This document shows positions 52,486 through 61,595 of a DNA stretch of 64,000 nt, in pieces. Each line of letters begins with the position of its first letter. Positions within the stretch are counted from its first letter, which is position 1. Under the pieces are notes generated by a model. It made no database searches, was not told the origin of the DNA, and saw nothing but the letters and a program-made list of their open reading frames with translations. The translations under genes were made by a program, and so were the position numbers. Origin of the DNA: Comamonas odontotermitis (GTDB lineage Bacteria; Pseudomonadota; Gammaproteobacteria; Burkholderiales; Burkholderiaceae_C); assembly GCF_020080045.1 (NCBI RefSeq), contig NZ_CP083451.1, forward strand, positions 1,736,001-1,800,000. Direction: 5' to 3'.

Positions 52486-52502
52486 TTGAGAATTGTTCTC
52501 AA
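52486..52502. promoter_or_regulatory. Fur-like palindrome between the Crp/Fnr and receptor genes
   Basis: TTGAGAA TTG TTCTCAA is a perfect 7-3-7 inverted repeat. TGAGAATTGTTCTCA fits the 7-1-7 Fur pattern TGATAATnATTATCA in 11 of 14 positions. A second partial match (AGAATTCGCATTCTCT) follows at once. It begins 6 bp from the Crp/Fnr start and 74 bp from the receptor start, so it could repress both. Confidence 0.7.
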
Positions 52503-52575
52503 AAGAAAAGAATTCGCATTCTCTTCGATATACGCTTCACCTTTGTAGTTGTGAGCGAATAAGAAGGTGACTTTC

Positions 52576-54897
52576 ATGGGCGATCAGGGGCAGAAGAAAA
52601 CAGGTCTGGATGCAGCAGTCTGGGCGGATAGGCATGCAAGGGGCATCAAGGTTTACCGTCTGACGCCTGTGGCGTTGGCCATGGCGCTGCTGGCGTGCCA
52701 GGCGCAAGCCCAGGTTCAAGGCAGTTCGATGCCGCAGGACACCTCGGCATCGGTCTCCACCGGGCAGGACAATGCGCAGGCAGATACCGAGCTGGCAGTC
52801 CAGCGCGTGGTGGCAAGCGCCGCACCCGGCATCCGCAGCGAACTGGCGCAAACCACGCAGATCATTGAAAGCGATGCGCTGCTGCAGCAGGTCAATGCCG
52901 GCAAAAGCCTGGGCGAGGCGCTGGGCCAACTGGTGCCTGGCGTTGACCTGGGCGGCCAATCGCGCAGCAACTTCGGGCAGAACCTGCGCGGCCGCACCAT
53001 GCTGGTGATGCTCGATGGCGTGTCGCTCAACAGCTCGCGTGGCACGGCGCGGCAACTCGATTCGATCGACCCGTTCAACATCGAGCGCATCGAGGTGCTC
53101 TCGGGGGCCAGCGCGCTGTATGGCGGCGGTGCCACGGGCGGCATCGTGAACATCATCACCAAGAAGGGCAGCGCAGCCGGCATGCAACTGGGCAGCGAGG
53201 TCGGGGTGACCTCGGGCTTTCAGGGCTCGCGCGACCACCAGTACAGGCTCGCGCAATCGATTGCCGGCGGTAACGACCGGGTGCAGGCGCGCCTGGGTAT
53301 CGCACTGCAAAACAACGGCAGCTTCTATGATGGCAAGGGCACACCGGTACGCACTGATATTGCCCAGACGGACACGCAGAACACCAAGGGGGTGGATGTG
53401 CTGGGCAATATGCAGATCAAGATCAGCCCGCAGCAGACGCTGGGGCTGACGGGCCAGTACTACCGCAACCGGTTTGATGGATCGTCGTACCTGTACGGCG
53501 GTCCCAATCTGGCAGGCATCATGGGAGGAAAACCGGAGCTGCTCGAGCAGCGCGGCGGTTTCGTGAGCGATGTGATGCCCAAGACCGAGCGCGCCCTATT
53601 CAATGCCGACTACCACGCGGCACAGGTATTTGGCGGGCAGGATCTGTATGTGCAGGGCTTCTGGCGGCAGGAAAAGCTGGATTTCGCGCCGTTTCCAAGC
53701 TCGGTGGTGACGGCATCGCGCCAGAACACCGACACCTGGGGGCTGAAGGCGGCCCTCTCCAAGACCTGGGGCGGCATCAATCTGCGTTACGGCGTCGATT
53801 GGGACCGCGAGAGCTTTGACGGAGAAGGCGCCGTTTTCGACACGGCGCAGTCCCTTGCATCCGGGGGCATGGTCAACCGCCAGATCGGCACCGTGGGGCG
53901 CTATGCGGGCTACCGGGTGAACACGGCTGCTGCCTTTGCGCAGGCGGAATGGAAGCTCGATCCGCAGTGGACGCTCAACGGCGGCCTGCGCTACCAGAAG
54001 ACCGACCTCACGGTCGACGACTTCGTGGGTTACACCCAGCAGCTGTCCATGCTGCTGGGCCGGGGCACCAGTGCAGATGCCATCCCGGGCGGCAAGAACA
54101 GCTACAACGTCAGCCTGTTCAATCTGGGCGCGCGCTACAAGATCGATGCTGCACGCAGCACCTGGCTGAACTATGCGGAAGGCTTCGAGCTGCCCGACCC
54201 TGCCAAGTACTACGGCCAGGGCAGCTATGTGGCCAAGGGCGCGCACTGGCAGCTGGTGTCTGCCATCGACCCGGAAAGCTCTCCGCTCAAGGGTATCAAG
54301 ACGCGCCAGCTGGAGTGGGGCTTCAAACAGGCCAGCGGTGCGCTGCGGGCACAGACGGCGCTGTTCTATGCATGGTCGGACCAGACGCTGCAGCTGAACA
54401 ACAGCAACAACAACGTGACCATCAACGTGGCCGATGAAAAACGCCGCAACTACGGATGGGAAGGCGCCATCGATTACACCGTCGCCCGTGGCTGGGATGT
54501 GGGTGGCAATGCATTGTGGATCCGTTCGGAGACGCGGCAAAACGGCAACTGGGCCAAGCAGAGCATCATGACGGCAAGCCCGTCCAAGCTGTCTGCCTAT
54601 GTGCAGTGGAGCCCCAACCCCGTGACGCTGCGCCTGCAGGCAACGCATATGTTTGCGCTCAAGGACGCAAGCGCGCTCAAGATCGATGGCTTTACCACGG
54701 TCGATCTGATGGGCGGCGTCAAGCTGCCGGTAGGGCGCCTGAACTTCGGGATTCAGAACCTGCTGGACAAGCAATACCTGACCACCTGGTCGCAGCGAGC
54801 CATGGCCCTGTACGGCACGGGCGCGGTCTCGCCGCAGGCTTTTGCCTTCTATGGGCGTGGCCGCACCTTTGCCCTCAACTATGCCGTGGAGTACTGA
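52576..54897 (+). CDS. TonB-dependent receptor, IutA/RhtA-like (aerobactin/rhizobactin type)
   Basis: 773 residues from the ATG with AAGAAGG eight nt upstream. After the signal peptide (VALAMALLACQAQAQ) comes a plug domain: SLGEALGQLVPGVDLGGQSRSNFGQNLRGRTMLVMLDGV, then RQLDSIDPFNIERIEVLSGASALYGGGATGGIVNIITKKG. The barrel carries ADAIPGG, GFELPDPAKYYGQG, DEKRRNYGWEGAIDY and RGRTFALNYAVEY. Each has a close counterpart in IutA, the ferric-aerobactin receptor. No STN domain is present, so there is no FecI-type signalling. An RhtX-type permease gene follows, which fits rhizobactin- or aerobactin-like citrate-hydroxamates. Confidence 0.93.
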   Translation: MGDQGQKKTGLDAAVWADRHARGIKVYRLTPVALAMALLACQAQAQVQGSSMPQDTSASVSTGQDNAQADTELAVQRVVASAAPGIRSELAQTTQIIESDALLQQVNAGKSLGEALGQLVPGVDLGGQSRSNFGQNLRGRTMLVMLDGVSLNSSRGTARQLDSIDPFNIERIEVLSGASALYGGGATGGIVNIITKKGSAAGMQLGSEVGVTSGFQGSRDHQYRLAQSIAGGNDRVQARLGIALQNNGSFYDGKGTPVRTDIAQTDTQNTKGVDVLGNMQIKISPQQTLGLTGQYYRNRFDGSSYLYGGPNLAGIMGGKPELLEQRGGFVSDVMPKTERALFNADYHAAQVFGGQDLYVQGFWRQEKLDFAPFPSSVVTASRQNTDTWGLKAALSKTWGGINLRYGVDWDRESFDGEGAVFDTAQSLASGGMVNRQIGTVGRYAGYRVNTAAAFAQAEWKLDPQWTLNGGLRYQKTDLTVDDFVGYTQQLSMLLGRGTSADAIPGGKNSYNVSLFNLGARYKIDAARSTWLNYAEGFELPDPAKYYGQGSYVAKGAHWQLVSAIDPESSPLKGIKTRQLEWGFKQASGALRAQTALFYAWSDQTLQLNNSNNNVTINVADEKRRNYGWEGAIDYTVARGWDVGGNALWIRSETRQNGNWAKQSIMTASPSKLSAYVQWSPNPVTLRLQATHMFALKDASALKIDGFTTVDLMGGVKLPVGRLNFGIQNLLDKQYLTTWSQRAMALYGTGAVSPQAFAFYGRGRTFALNYAVEY

Positions 54898-54900
54898 TGC

Positions 54901-56226
54901 ATGGCTGCGGTGACGCAAGAGGCTGACCTGGGTGCAACGCACACGGCGCCCACGGCGCCCGCGAAGCGGCCATGGCACTTCTGGGCAGTGCTGGTGGCGC
55001 TGTATGTGGCGCAGGGCGTGCCTTCGTACCTGATGATCATGACCGTGCCTGCAGCCCTGCGTGCGGCGGGCATGCCCTTGCAGCAGGTCGGCATGCTGTC
55101 GATTCTGATGCTGCCACTGGTGCTCAAGTTCATCTGGGCGCCCTGGGTGGACCGGTTGCGCCCCCTGCGCTGGGGGCACCGCCGGGGCTGGATCGTCTGC
55201 ACCCAGCTGGCCACCGTGGCCAGCGTTGCGGCACTGGCCTGGGCGGGGCCACAGGCGCCCATCGGGCTGATTGTCGGCATCGGCATGTGCATGGCGCTCA
55301 GCATTGCCACGCAGGACATCGCCACCGATGGCTATGCCACGCAGCAGTTGCGCAGCGATGAGCTGGGGCGCGGCAACGCGATCCAGGCCGCATCGGTGGC
55401 GGGTGGCGTGCTGGTGGGTGGGAGCCTTGCCATGTTTCTGGTGGAGCATTGGGGCTGGTACCCCACCATGGGCCTGATGGCGTTGCTGTGCCTGCTTCCG
55501 CTGCTGGCCCTGCCGTGGATGAAGGAGACCGGGCCAGATGCCGATGGGCTCGCCAGCGGCGAGGGTGTGCAGCCGCACCGGGCCAGCATTCGCCGGTTCT
55601 TTGCCCGGCCGGGGGTATGGACCGTGCTCGGGCTGGCCGTGGTGTACCGGCTGAGCGAGGGCATGCTGCGCTCGATGGAGAGCAGCTACCTGCTGCACAG
55701 CGGGTTGAGTCTGAGCCAGGTAGGGCTGATTGCCGGCAGCGGCGCAGCCATTGCCGGGCTGGCAGGCAGCTATCTGGCCGCGCGCTGGCTGCAGCGCAGC
55801 AGTCGTACGCAGGTGCTGTTGGGCCTGAGTACCTTGCGTGTGCTGGCATTTGTGTTGTTTTTGCTGCATTCGCTGCAGTGGCTGGGCGGGGCGGTACCGC
55901 TCGCGGTGCTGGCGGTCGGCCTGAGCGTGCAGCGCTATATGGAAATGGTGGCGCTGTATGCACTGTTCATGTCCACCGCAAGCCGCAGGCAGCCGGGTAC
56001 CGACTTTTCAATCCTGGCCTGCGCAGAACTGACCAGCTACATGCTCAGTTCCATGGCGGGCGGCTTTATCGCCAAACAGTTTCAATTTACCGGCCTCTTT
56101 GCCACTGCCAGCGTGATTGCCGTGGGTTGCTGGTTGGCTACCTACTGGCTGCTGCAGCGTCAGACGGCACAAACCGAAGATGTGCAGGCAGAAGCACCGA
56201 TGGCGGTGGGGAGAGCGGACACATGA
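54901..56226 (+). CDS. RhtX/FptX-family MFS siderophore permease
   Basis: 441 residues with 12 helices. AmpG-like features are VAQGVPSYLMIMTVPAALRAAGMPLQQVGMLSILMLPLVLKFIWAPWVDR and ATQDIATDGYATQQL, the latter characteristic of RhtX/FptX single-protein ferrisiderophore importers. It takes siderophore from periplasm to cytoplasm without an ABC transporter. It begins 3 nt after the receptor stop and ends overlapping the next ATG (ATGA). Confidence 0.93.
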   Translation: MAAVTQEADLGATHTAPTAPAKRPWHFWAVLVALYVAQGVPSYLMIMTVPAALRAAGMPLQQVGMLSILMLPLVLKFIWAPWVDRLRPLRWGHRRGWIVCTQLATVASVAALAWAGPQAPIGLIVGIGMCMALSIATQDIATDGYATQQLRSDELGRGNAIQAASVAGGVLVGGSLAMFLVEHWGWYPTMGLMALLCLLPLLALPWMKETGPDADGLASGEGVQPHRASIRRFFARPGVWTVLGLAVVYRLSEGMLRSMESSYLLHSGLSLSQVGLIAGSGAAIAGLAGSYLAARWLQRSSRTQVLLGLSTLRVLAFVLFLLHSLQWLGGAVPLAVLAVGLSVQRYMEMVALYALFMSTASRRQPGTDFSILACAELTSYMLSSMAGGFIAKQFQFTGLFATASVIAVGCWLATYWLLQRQTAQTEDVQAEAPMAVGRADT

Positions 56227-57359
56227 GTGCAACAGAGATAGATACCGAGATTGAGCCGCAGGCGCTTGAGGCGCGCATCACCCTGCCGCGCGCTGCAGCC
56301 TATGTGCAATGGCTGGTGCGCCACTGGTGCGACGAGGGGGTGGATGTGGAGGAGCCTGTGCCGGGCCAGGTGCGGTTGTCGCTCACCGATGTCGGTGTGG
56401 TGGAACTGAACGTGGTGGCCACGCGGCAGCTCGACTGCAGGCTGGCGCCTGCCACCGCACGCATGGGCGAGCTGATGCAGCTGTCACTGACCGAACATCT
56501 GGCCGAGTTTGCCGACGAAATGGCGTGGCCCGATGGCAGCTGGGATGTGGCGTGGAGTGGGCAGGCCCCGCGCAGCCCCGGGCAGCTGCAGGTGTTGCAG
56601 GTAGGCAGCAACCGGGCGTTGACCCCGCTGATGCGCCGCTTGCGCCTGCAAGGCGATGGCGTGCGCGCTTTTGCCGACGGCCTGCATGTGCGCATGCTGC
56701 TGCCCACACCCGGCCAGACGCCTGCCTGGCCCGAGGTGCAGCAGGATGGCCGCCTGCAGTGGCCCATGGGAAAACCGCGCATGCCGCGCCGTACCTATAC
56801 GATCCGTGCTATCCATTTGGAAGAGCAGTGGATGGATGTGGATGTGCTGCTGCACCCGGATGCGAAACCAGGCGTACAAGTTGATGGGCCAGCAGTGGCG
56901 GGCGCATCGCCCGGCGCAGGCTGGGCTTTGCAGGCCGCACCGGGCAGCACTGTCGGCGTGCTGAGCCCTGCAGGCGGCCTGGCGCCGCGCGCTGCGCGGC
57001 GTGTGCTAGTGGCCGATGCCTGTGCGCTGCCGGCTGCGGCGCGGTTGGTGCAGGCCGCACCCGATACGCCGCCTTCAGGCCTGCTGCTGTGGGTGGCGAA
57101 TCCGCAGGAGTGCGCGGCCTGGGATGTGGAGACTGCATCAGGCGTCGATCCGACCTGGATATGCAGTGGCGCGCCTGGCGCCTCACCGGCAGAGATTGAC
57201 CAGGTGCTGCGCTGGCTGGCGTTGCAGGATTGGAGCGGCGCAGATACAGTCCTGTGGGTAGCTGGCGGCCTGCCGTTGACGCAGGCGGTGCGCAGTTGGG
57301 TGGCGGGCCAGTCGCATCTGGCGCGCGTGCGGTGCATGATCCATACCTATTGGCGTTGA
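56223..57359 (+). CDS. DUF2218 plus siderophore-interacting FAD reductase
   Basis: 378 residues. An N-terminal DUF2218 domain (about 14-105; ARITLPRAAAYVQWLVRHWCDEGVDV) is followed by a siderophore-interacting protein (ViuB/FAD_binding_9 type) domain. In that domain RRTYTIRAI is the FAD-binding motif, and a C-terminal NAD(P)-like half has ADTVLWVAGG. It likely reduces ferric siderophore in the cytoplasm to free iron. The Gly-rich GVLSPAG region replaces the usual GPRG. Start and stop overlap both neighbouring genes (ATGA and TGATG), so the order is translationally coupled. Confidence 0.88.
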   Translation: MSATEIDTEIEPQALEARITLPRAAAYVQWLVRHWCDEGVDVEEPVPGQVRLSLTDVGVVELNVVATRQLDCRLAPATARMGELMQLSLTEHLAEFADEMAWPDGSWDVAWSGQAPRSPGQLQVLQVGSNRALTPLMRRLRLQGDGVRAFADGLHVRMLLPTPGQTPAWPEVQQDGRLQWPMGKPRMPRRTYTIRAIHLEEQWMDVDVLLHPDAKPGVQVDGPAVAGASPGAGWALQAAPGSTVGVLSPAGGLAPRAARRVLVADACALPAAARLVQAAPDTPPSGLLLWVANPQECAAWDVETASGVDPTWICSGAPGASPAEIDQVLRWLALQDWSGADTVLWVAGGLPLTQAVRSWVAGQSHLARVRCMIHTYWR

Positions 57360-58558
57360 TGAATACAGAGATTTCTGCGGCACCCTCCGGGCCGCGAGCC
57401 ATTCCCAAAAGCGTATGGGCCCTGGGCTTCGTGTCGATGTTCATGGACATTTCCTCCGAAATCGTCCATGCGCTGCTGCCGGTGTACATGGCCACCGTGC
57501 TGGGCGCCACGGCGCTGCAGGTCGGGCTGATCGAGGGCATTGCCGAGGCGACAGCATCCATTACCAAGGTGTTCTCAGGCGCCATCAGCGACCGTTTTGG
57601 CAAGCGCAAGCTGCTGGCGGGCATCGGCTATGGCCTGGGGGCGCTTACCAAACCGGTGTTTCCGCTGGCAACCGGGCTGGAATGGCTGGTGGGCGCGCGT
57701 TTTATCGACCGCATCGGCAAGGGCATACGGGGCGCGCCACGCGATGCGCTGGTGGCCGATGTCACGCCCGCCGAGCTGCGGGGCGCCGCCTACGGCCTGC
57801 GCCAGACGCTCGATACGATTGGTGCCTTTACCGGCCCGTTGCTGGCCATGCTGCTGATGTGGTGGACGGCCAACAACTACCAGTTGGTCTTCTGGCTGGC
57901 GGTGCTGCCCGCATTCATTGCAGTCGCCATTTTGGTGATCTTTGTCAAGGAGCCCGCGCATGCGTCGCCCGTCCAGGCGCGGCGCATGCCGCTCAGCCGG
58001 GCCCAGATGCAGCGCCTGGGCCGCAGCTACTGGTGGGTGGTTGCCATTGGGGTGGTGATGACGCTGGCGCGGTTCAGCGAGGCTTTTCTGGTGTTGCGTG
58101 CGGTCGATGCGGGCTTGCCAGCCATGCTGGCGCCGCTGGTACTGGTGGTCATGGGTGTGGCCTATTCGCTCTCGGCCTATCCGGCAGGCGTGCTGTCTGA
58201 CCGCCTGCCGCGCCACCAGGTGCTGGCAGCGGGCATGGTGCTGCTCGTGCTGGCCGATCTGGCGCTCGCGCTGCTGCCCGGGCTATGGGGGCTGGCGCTG
58301 GGTGCGGCGCTTTGGGGGCTGCACATGGGGTGCACGCAGGGCTTGCTCAATGCCATGGTGGCCGACACCGTGCCCGCAGACCTGCGCGGCACCGCCTTTG
58401 GGGTGTTTCACCTGCTGGCAGGCGTGGCGCTTCTGCTCGCCAGCGTGATTGCCGGGGCCCTGTGGGACTGCCTGGGCCATGAAGGCACCTTTATCGCCGG
58501 GGCGATGTTTGCGACGGTGGCGATGCTGGGGTTTGTCGCCAGGCGGCAAAGGGCCTGA
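57359..58558 (+). CDS. MFS transporter of the siderophore operon
   Basis: 399 residues, 12 helices. Conserved MFS signature is SDRFGKRKLLAGIGYGLGALTKPVFPLA in loop 2-3, with DRIGKGIRGAPRDALVADVTP after helix 4. This DRxGKGxRxxPRDAL pattern marks a common but poorly characterised bacterial MFS group. The ATG overlaps the previous stop (TGATG). In an uptake operon it could export apo-siderophore or a degradation product. That role is inferred from context only. Confidence 0.88.
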   Translation: MNTEISAAPSGPRAIPKSVWALGFVSMFMDISSEIVHALLPVYMATVLGATALQVGLIEGIAEATASITKVFSGAISDRFGKRKLLAGIGYGLGALTKPVFPLATGLEWLVGARFIDRIGKGIRGAPRDALVADVTPAELRGAAYGLRQTLDTIGAFTGPLLAMLLMWWTANNYQLVFWLAVLPAFIAVAILVIFVKEPAHASPVQARRMPLSRAQMQRLGRSYWWVVAIGVVMTLARFSEAFLVLRAVDAGLPAMLAPLVLVVMGVAYSLSAYPAGVLSDRLPRHQVLAAGMVLLVLADLALALLPGLWGLALGAALWGLHMGCTQGLLNAMVADTVPADLRGTAFGVFHLLAGVALLLASVIAGALWDCLGHEGTFIAGAMFATVAMLGFVARRQRA

Positions 58559-58634
58559 GAAACCTGCCCTGGGAGCCTGTTCAAAGTACACGGCCATCGC
58601 CTGCGCGCGCTGCAGAAGCGCCAAATGCGCAGTT

Positions 58635-59336
58635 CTATTTCGCCCGGTCCAGCGTCAGCTGCGGGCCGATGCGCGTCATGTGAAAACTGTTGAGAAAGCT
58701 GTTGCCCAGCAGCACATAGGGCATCTCACCCGCGCCAATCACGGCGTCCACGTTGCGCAGCTCCACATCGGAGATGCGCACGCTGGCCAGTTGAACGTAC
58801 CAGCCTTGCGCCACGCCATTGGCCGTGCCCATGCGTACCGCGCGGCCCTTGGTGTAGTCGATGCCCAGCTTGCGCGCCTCGCTCATGCCCATGCTCACGG
58901 TCGTCGCTCCGGTATCCACGAGAAAGCGCGTGCTTTTGCCATTGATCATGCCGGGCGTCAGAAAGTGGCCCTGCGGGTTGGCCATCAGCACGATGCGGCC
59001 TGTGTTGCTGGAGGGCAGCGTGCTACCCGTCACGCTGACGGGTGATTCGCCCAGGCGCAGGGTGAGGGGCTGGCCGCCAATGCGCACCTGGGCTTCGCCA
59101 TCCTTCACGCTGACGACCTGCACCTTTTGGTAACTGCTGCCAGCTTCCACCGCCTTGGGGGCGCCGCCATCCACCACGAGCAGGGCCTTGTTGCCCAGAA
59201 TGCCGGTCAGTGCAACGGATTTGGGGGCTTCATCCGCCTCCTGCGCACTGGCGGCACCGCCCGCGCAGGCCAGCGCCAACAGTGCCTGGCAAAAGGCGGC
59301 ACGGGTGGCTCGGGCAAAGCGGTGCGGAGGGTTCAT
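58635..59336 (-). CDS. Secreted retropepsin-like aspartic protease (TIGR02281 type)
   Basis: 233 residues with a signal peptide (FCQALLALACAGGAASAQ). The C-terminal half (about 114-233) is a single retropepsin-like lobe with the catalytic motif DTGAT (Asp141), preceded by HFLTPGMINGKSTRFLV, and the flap/wide-loop sequences AVRMGTANGVAQGWYV and LLGNSFLNSF. Such proteins need to dimerise to form an active site. The N-terminal 110 residues look like a separate periplasmic beta domain. Substrates are unknown in this family. A gap of 76 bp separates it from the convergent MFS gene. Confidence 0.9.
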   Translation of the reverse strand: MNPPHRFARATRAAFCQALLALACAGGAASAQEADEAPKSVALTGILGNKALLVVDGGAPKAVEAGSSYQKVQVVSVKDGEAQVRIGGQPLTLRLGESPVSVTGSTLPSSNTGRIVLMANPQGHFLTPGMINGKSTRFLVDTGATTVSMGMSEARKLGIDYTKGRAVRMGTANGVAQGWYVQLASVRISDVELRNVDAVIGAGEMPYVLLGNSFLNSFHMTRIGPQLTLDRAK

Positions 59337-59407
59337 GATGAAATGGCTGCTGGCGCTTATCTATAGAGCGCTTATTGCTATGAAATATATAGTGAAAATA
59401 TCAAGAA

Positions 59408-59440
59408 AAAGGCAGGCACCTTTGCCAGCTGCCTGCCTTT
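59408..59440 (-). terminator. Terminator after yajQ
   Basis: AAAGGCAGGCA and TGCCTGCCTTT pair over 11 bp around an 11-nt loop. On the minus strand it is followed by TTTTTC and begins 21 nt after the yajQ stop. Confidence 0.8.
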
Positions 59441-59461
59441 GCCCTGGCCAAAGGCTGTGGA

Positions 59462-59947
59462 TCAGTCACGGAAGTTGTTGAAGGACAGCGGCACATCGGT
59501 CACTTCCTTCTTCAACAATGCCATGGCCGCCTGCAGATCGTCACGTTTGGCGCCGGTCACACGCACGGCGTCGCCCTGGATGGCTGCCTGCACCTTCATC
59601 TTGCTTTCCTTGATGGCCTTCTGGATTTTCTTGGCCAGTTCCTGCTCGATGCCGTTGCGCACCTTGATGACCTGCTTGACCTTGTCGCCGCCCACCTTTT
59701 GGACATTGCCCTTGTCGAGGAAGCGCACGTCCACATTGCGTTTGGTCAATTTGTTGCGCAGGATGTCTTCAACCTGCACGAGCTGGAAGTCGGCGTCGCC
59801 GAACAGGGTGATTTCCTTGTCCTTGAGCTCGATGGCAGCCGATGTGCCCTTGAAGTCAAAACGGGTGCCGATTTCCTTGGCCGAATTCTCGACAGCGTTC
59901 TTCACCTCGACGAAGTCGGCTTCGCAAACCGTGTCAAACGATGGCAT
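59462..59947 (-). CDS. yajQ: YajQ-family nucleotide-binding protein
   Basis: 161 residues, the normal length. It begins [34 protein letters not shown] and ends [21 protein letters not shown], both family hallmarks. Two ferredoxin-like domains are separated at about residue 90. Family knowledge: members bind nucleotides, and a Xanthomonas relative acts as a cyclic-di-GMP effector working with a transcription factor. GGAGAG precedes the ATG. It is divergent from murB across 66 bp. Confidence 0.95.
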   Translation of the reverse strand: MPSFDTVCEADFVEVKNAVENSAKEIGTRFDFKGTSAAIELKDKEITLFGDADFQLVQVEDILRNKLTKRNVDVRFLDKGNVQKVGGDKVKQVIKVRNGIEQELAKKIQKAIKESKMKVQAAIQGDAVRVTGAKRDDLQAAMALLKKEVTDVPLSFNNFRD

Positions 59948-60013
59948 ACATACTCTCCTTGCAGATCAGGCAAGCTTGCCTGCGTGGGTCGCTACAAGTG
60001 CGACAATCTACCG

Positions 60014-61114
60014 ATGTTAGTCGAGAAAAATGCCCCGCTGCAGCAATACAACACCTTTGGCATCATGGCCCGCGCCATGAATCTGGTGCGCGTGCAGTCC
60101 GAACAGGATATCCGTGAGTTTCTGGCTGGCCCACCCCTGGGCGCGAGCCGCCAGGTGGTGGTGCTGGGGGGGGGGAGCAACATCGTCATCACCCGCGATG
60201 TGGAGCCGACCGTATTCAAGATGGAGATCATGGGCAAGCGCCTGGTTGCCGAGACGGACAGGCACTACATCATCGAGGTCGGGGCGGGCGAGGTCTGGCA
60301 CGACGTAGTGGCCTGGAGCCTGGAGCAGGGCTACCGCGGGCTGGAGAATCTAGCGCTGATCCCGGGCACCGCAGGTGCGGCGCCCGTGCAGAACATTGGT
60401 GCCTATGGCATCGAGCTGCAGGACCGCTTCGATTCGCTGGACGCCGTGGACCTGACCAATGGCGAGAGCTTCAGCCTGAACGCCGCCCAATGTGCTTTCG
60501 GCTACCGTGACTCGGTTTTCAAGCACGCACCTGCTGAAACGATGCCCCTGACCATGATTGCCCGTGCCACCGGCTCCACGGCACCGCGCGGCATGGGCCT
60601 TGCCGGCAGGGCGGTGATCACCCGCGTGCGCCTGCGCCTCGCCAAGGACTGGAAGCCTGAGTTGAGCTACCTGGACCTGACACGCAAACAGGCGGAAAAA
60701 GGTGTTGAGAACCCCACGGCGCAGGATATTTTCAGCTGGGTGGTCGAGATCCGCCGCGCCAAGCTGCCCGATCCGGCAACCATCGGCAATGCAGGCAGCT
60801 TTTTCAAGAATCCGCAGGTGAGCAGCGAGGTGTGCGAAGACATCATTGCGCGCGAACCCAAAATCGTGCATTACCCGATGCTGGACGGCAGCGTCAAGCT
60901 CGCCGCTGGCTGGATGATCGATGCCTGTGGCTGGCGCGGCAAGAGCATCGGCAAGGCGGGCGTGTACGACCGGCAGGCGCTGGTGCTGGTCAACCTGGGG
61001 CAGGGCGACAACAGCGTGACGGGAGGCGAGGTGGTCACCCTGGCGCAGGCCATCCAGGCCAGCGTGTATGAGCGCTTTGGCATCCGGCTGGAGCCGGAAC
61101 CCATCGTCTGGTAA
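60014..61114 (+). CDS. murB: UDP-N-acetylenolpyruvoylglucosamine reductase
   Basis: 366 residues from the ATG (MLVEKNAPLQQYNTFG); upstream in-frame sequence opposes yajQ and is not conserved. MurB reduces UDP-GlcNAc-enolpyruvate to UDP-MurNAc with FAD and NADPH, in peptidoglycan synthesis. FAD contacts are VVLGGGSNIVI and GYRGLENLALIPGTAGAAPVQNIGAYG. The catalytic Ser lies in IGNAGSFFKNP and the terminal Glu near RLEPEPIVW. It is a type I enzyme with the YRD segment (FGYRDSVFK). A ten-G run encodes the GGG of LGGGSN. Confidence 0.97.
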   Translation: MLVEKNAPLQQYNTFGIMARAMNLVRVQSEQDIREFLAGPPLGASRQVVVLGGGSNIVITRDVEPTVFKMEIMGKRLVAETDRHYIIEVGAGEVWHDVVAWSLEQGYRGLENLALIPGTAGAAPVQNIGAYGIELQDRFDSLDAVDLTNGESFSLNAAQCAFGYRDSVFKHAPAETMPLTMIARATGSTAPRGMGLAGRAVITRVRLRLAKDWKPELSYLDLTRKQAEKGVENPTAQDIFSWVVEIRRAKLPDPATIGNAGSFFKNPQVSSEVCEDIIAREPKIVHYPMLDGSVKLAAGWMIDACGWRGKSIGKAGVYDRQALVLVNLGQGDNSVTGGEVVTLAQAIQASVYERFGIRLEPEPIVW

Positions 61115-61134
61115 GGCCTGCCCGGGAGCACGGC

Positions 61135-61428
61135 ATGACCCACAATGAATTCCTCATGGTATTTGCGTGGTTGTATGTGCTGCCGTTTGTCGTCGCTTGT
61201 CTGGCCTTGTTGGCATATGGCAGGTATGCCTGCAGGCAATTGACCTGGAAGCGTTATGTGCAGGCTGCAGGGCTCATGGCCTTGCTGGCCATCCCCGTAG
61301 GCACGGGCATGGTACTGGCTGTGCCGTATTGGCTGCTGGTGAGAGACTGGCCTGTCATGTGGGCGCCGTGGATGTTCATGACGCTGGGCTGCGTGCTGCC
61401 GTTCGCCTGCAGGTGGCTGATGCGGTGA
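61135..61428 (+). CDS. Small membrane protein, unknown
   Basis: 97 residues. GGGAG lies a few nucleotides before the ATG, 20 bp after murB. Three hydrophobic helices (about 7-27, 42-65, 74-92) with Arg/Lys between them suggest an integral membrane protein. I recognise no family. It may be co-transcribed with murB, but a functional link is not evident. The following 167 bp have no obvious terminator. Confidence 0.6.
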   Translation: MTHNEFLMVFAWLYVLPFVVACLALLAYGRYACRQLTWKRYVQAAGLMALLAIPVGTGMVLAVPYWLLVRDWPVMWAPWMFMTLGCVLPFACRWLMR

Positions 61429-61595
61429 CGGCAGGTATTCCGAGGCAATCAGATGAAACAGACCCCTGGCGCTCAATGGTAGGGTGCTGGTAGCTACTGT
61501 ATTCATAGCAATCCCTGGCATCCGCGTGACTGCCGTGATCCGTATCCTCCGCAACAATGGAGGCACAGCGATCACAGAGACGGAGCGGCTTTGCC

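Noticed and set aside
53596..55869. Minus-strand open frame of 757 codons opposite the receptor and permease
   Set aside because: It is antisense to well-supported siderophore genes, with a His/Gln-rich shadow composition.
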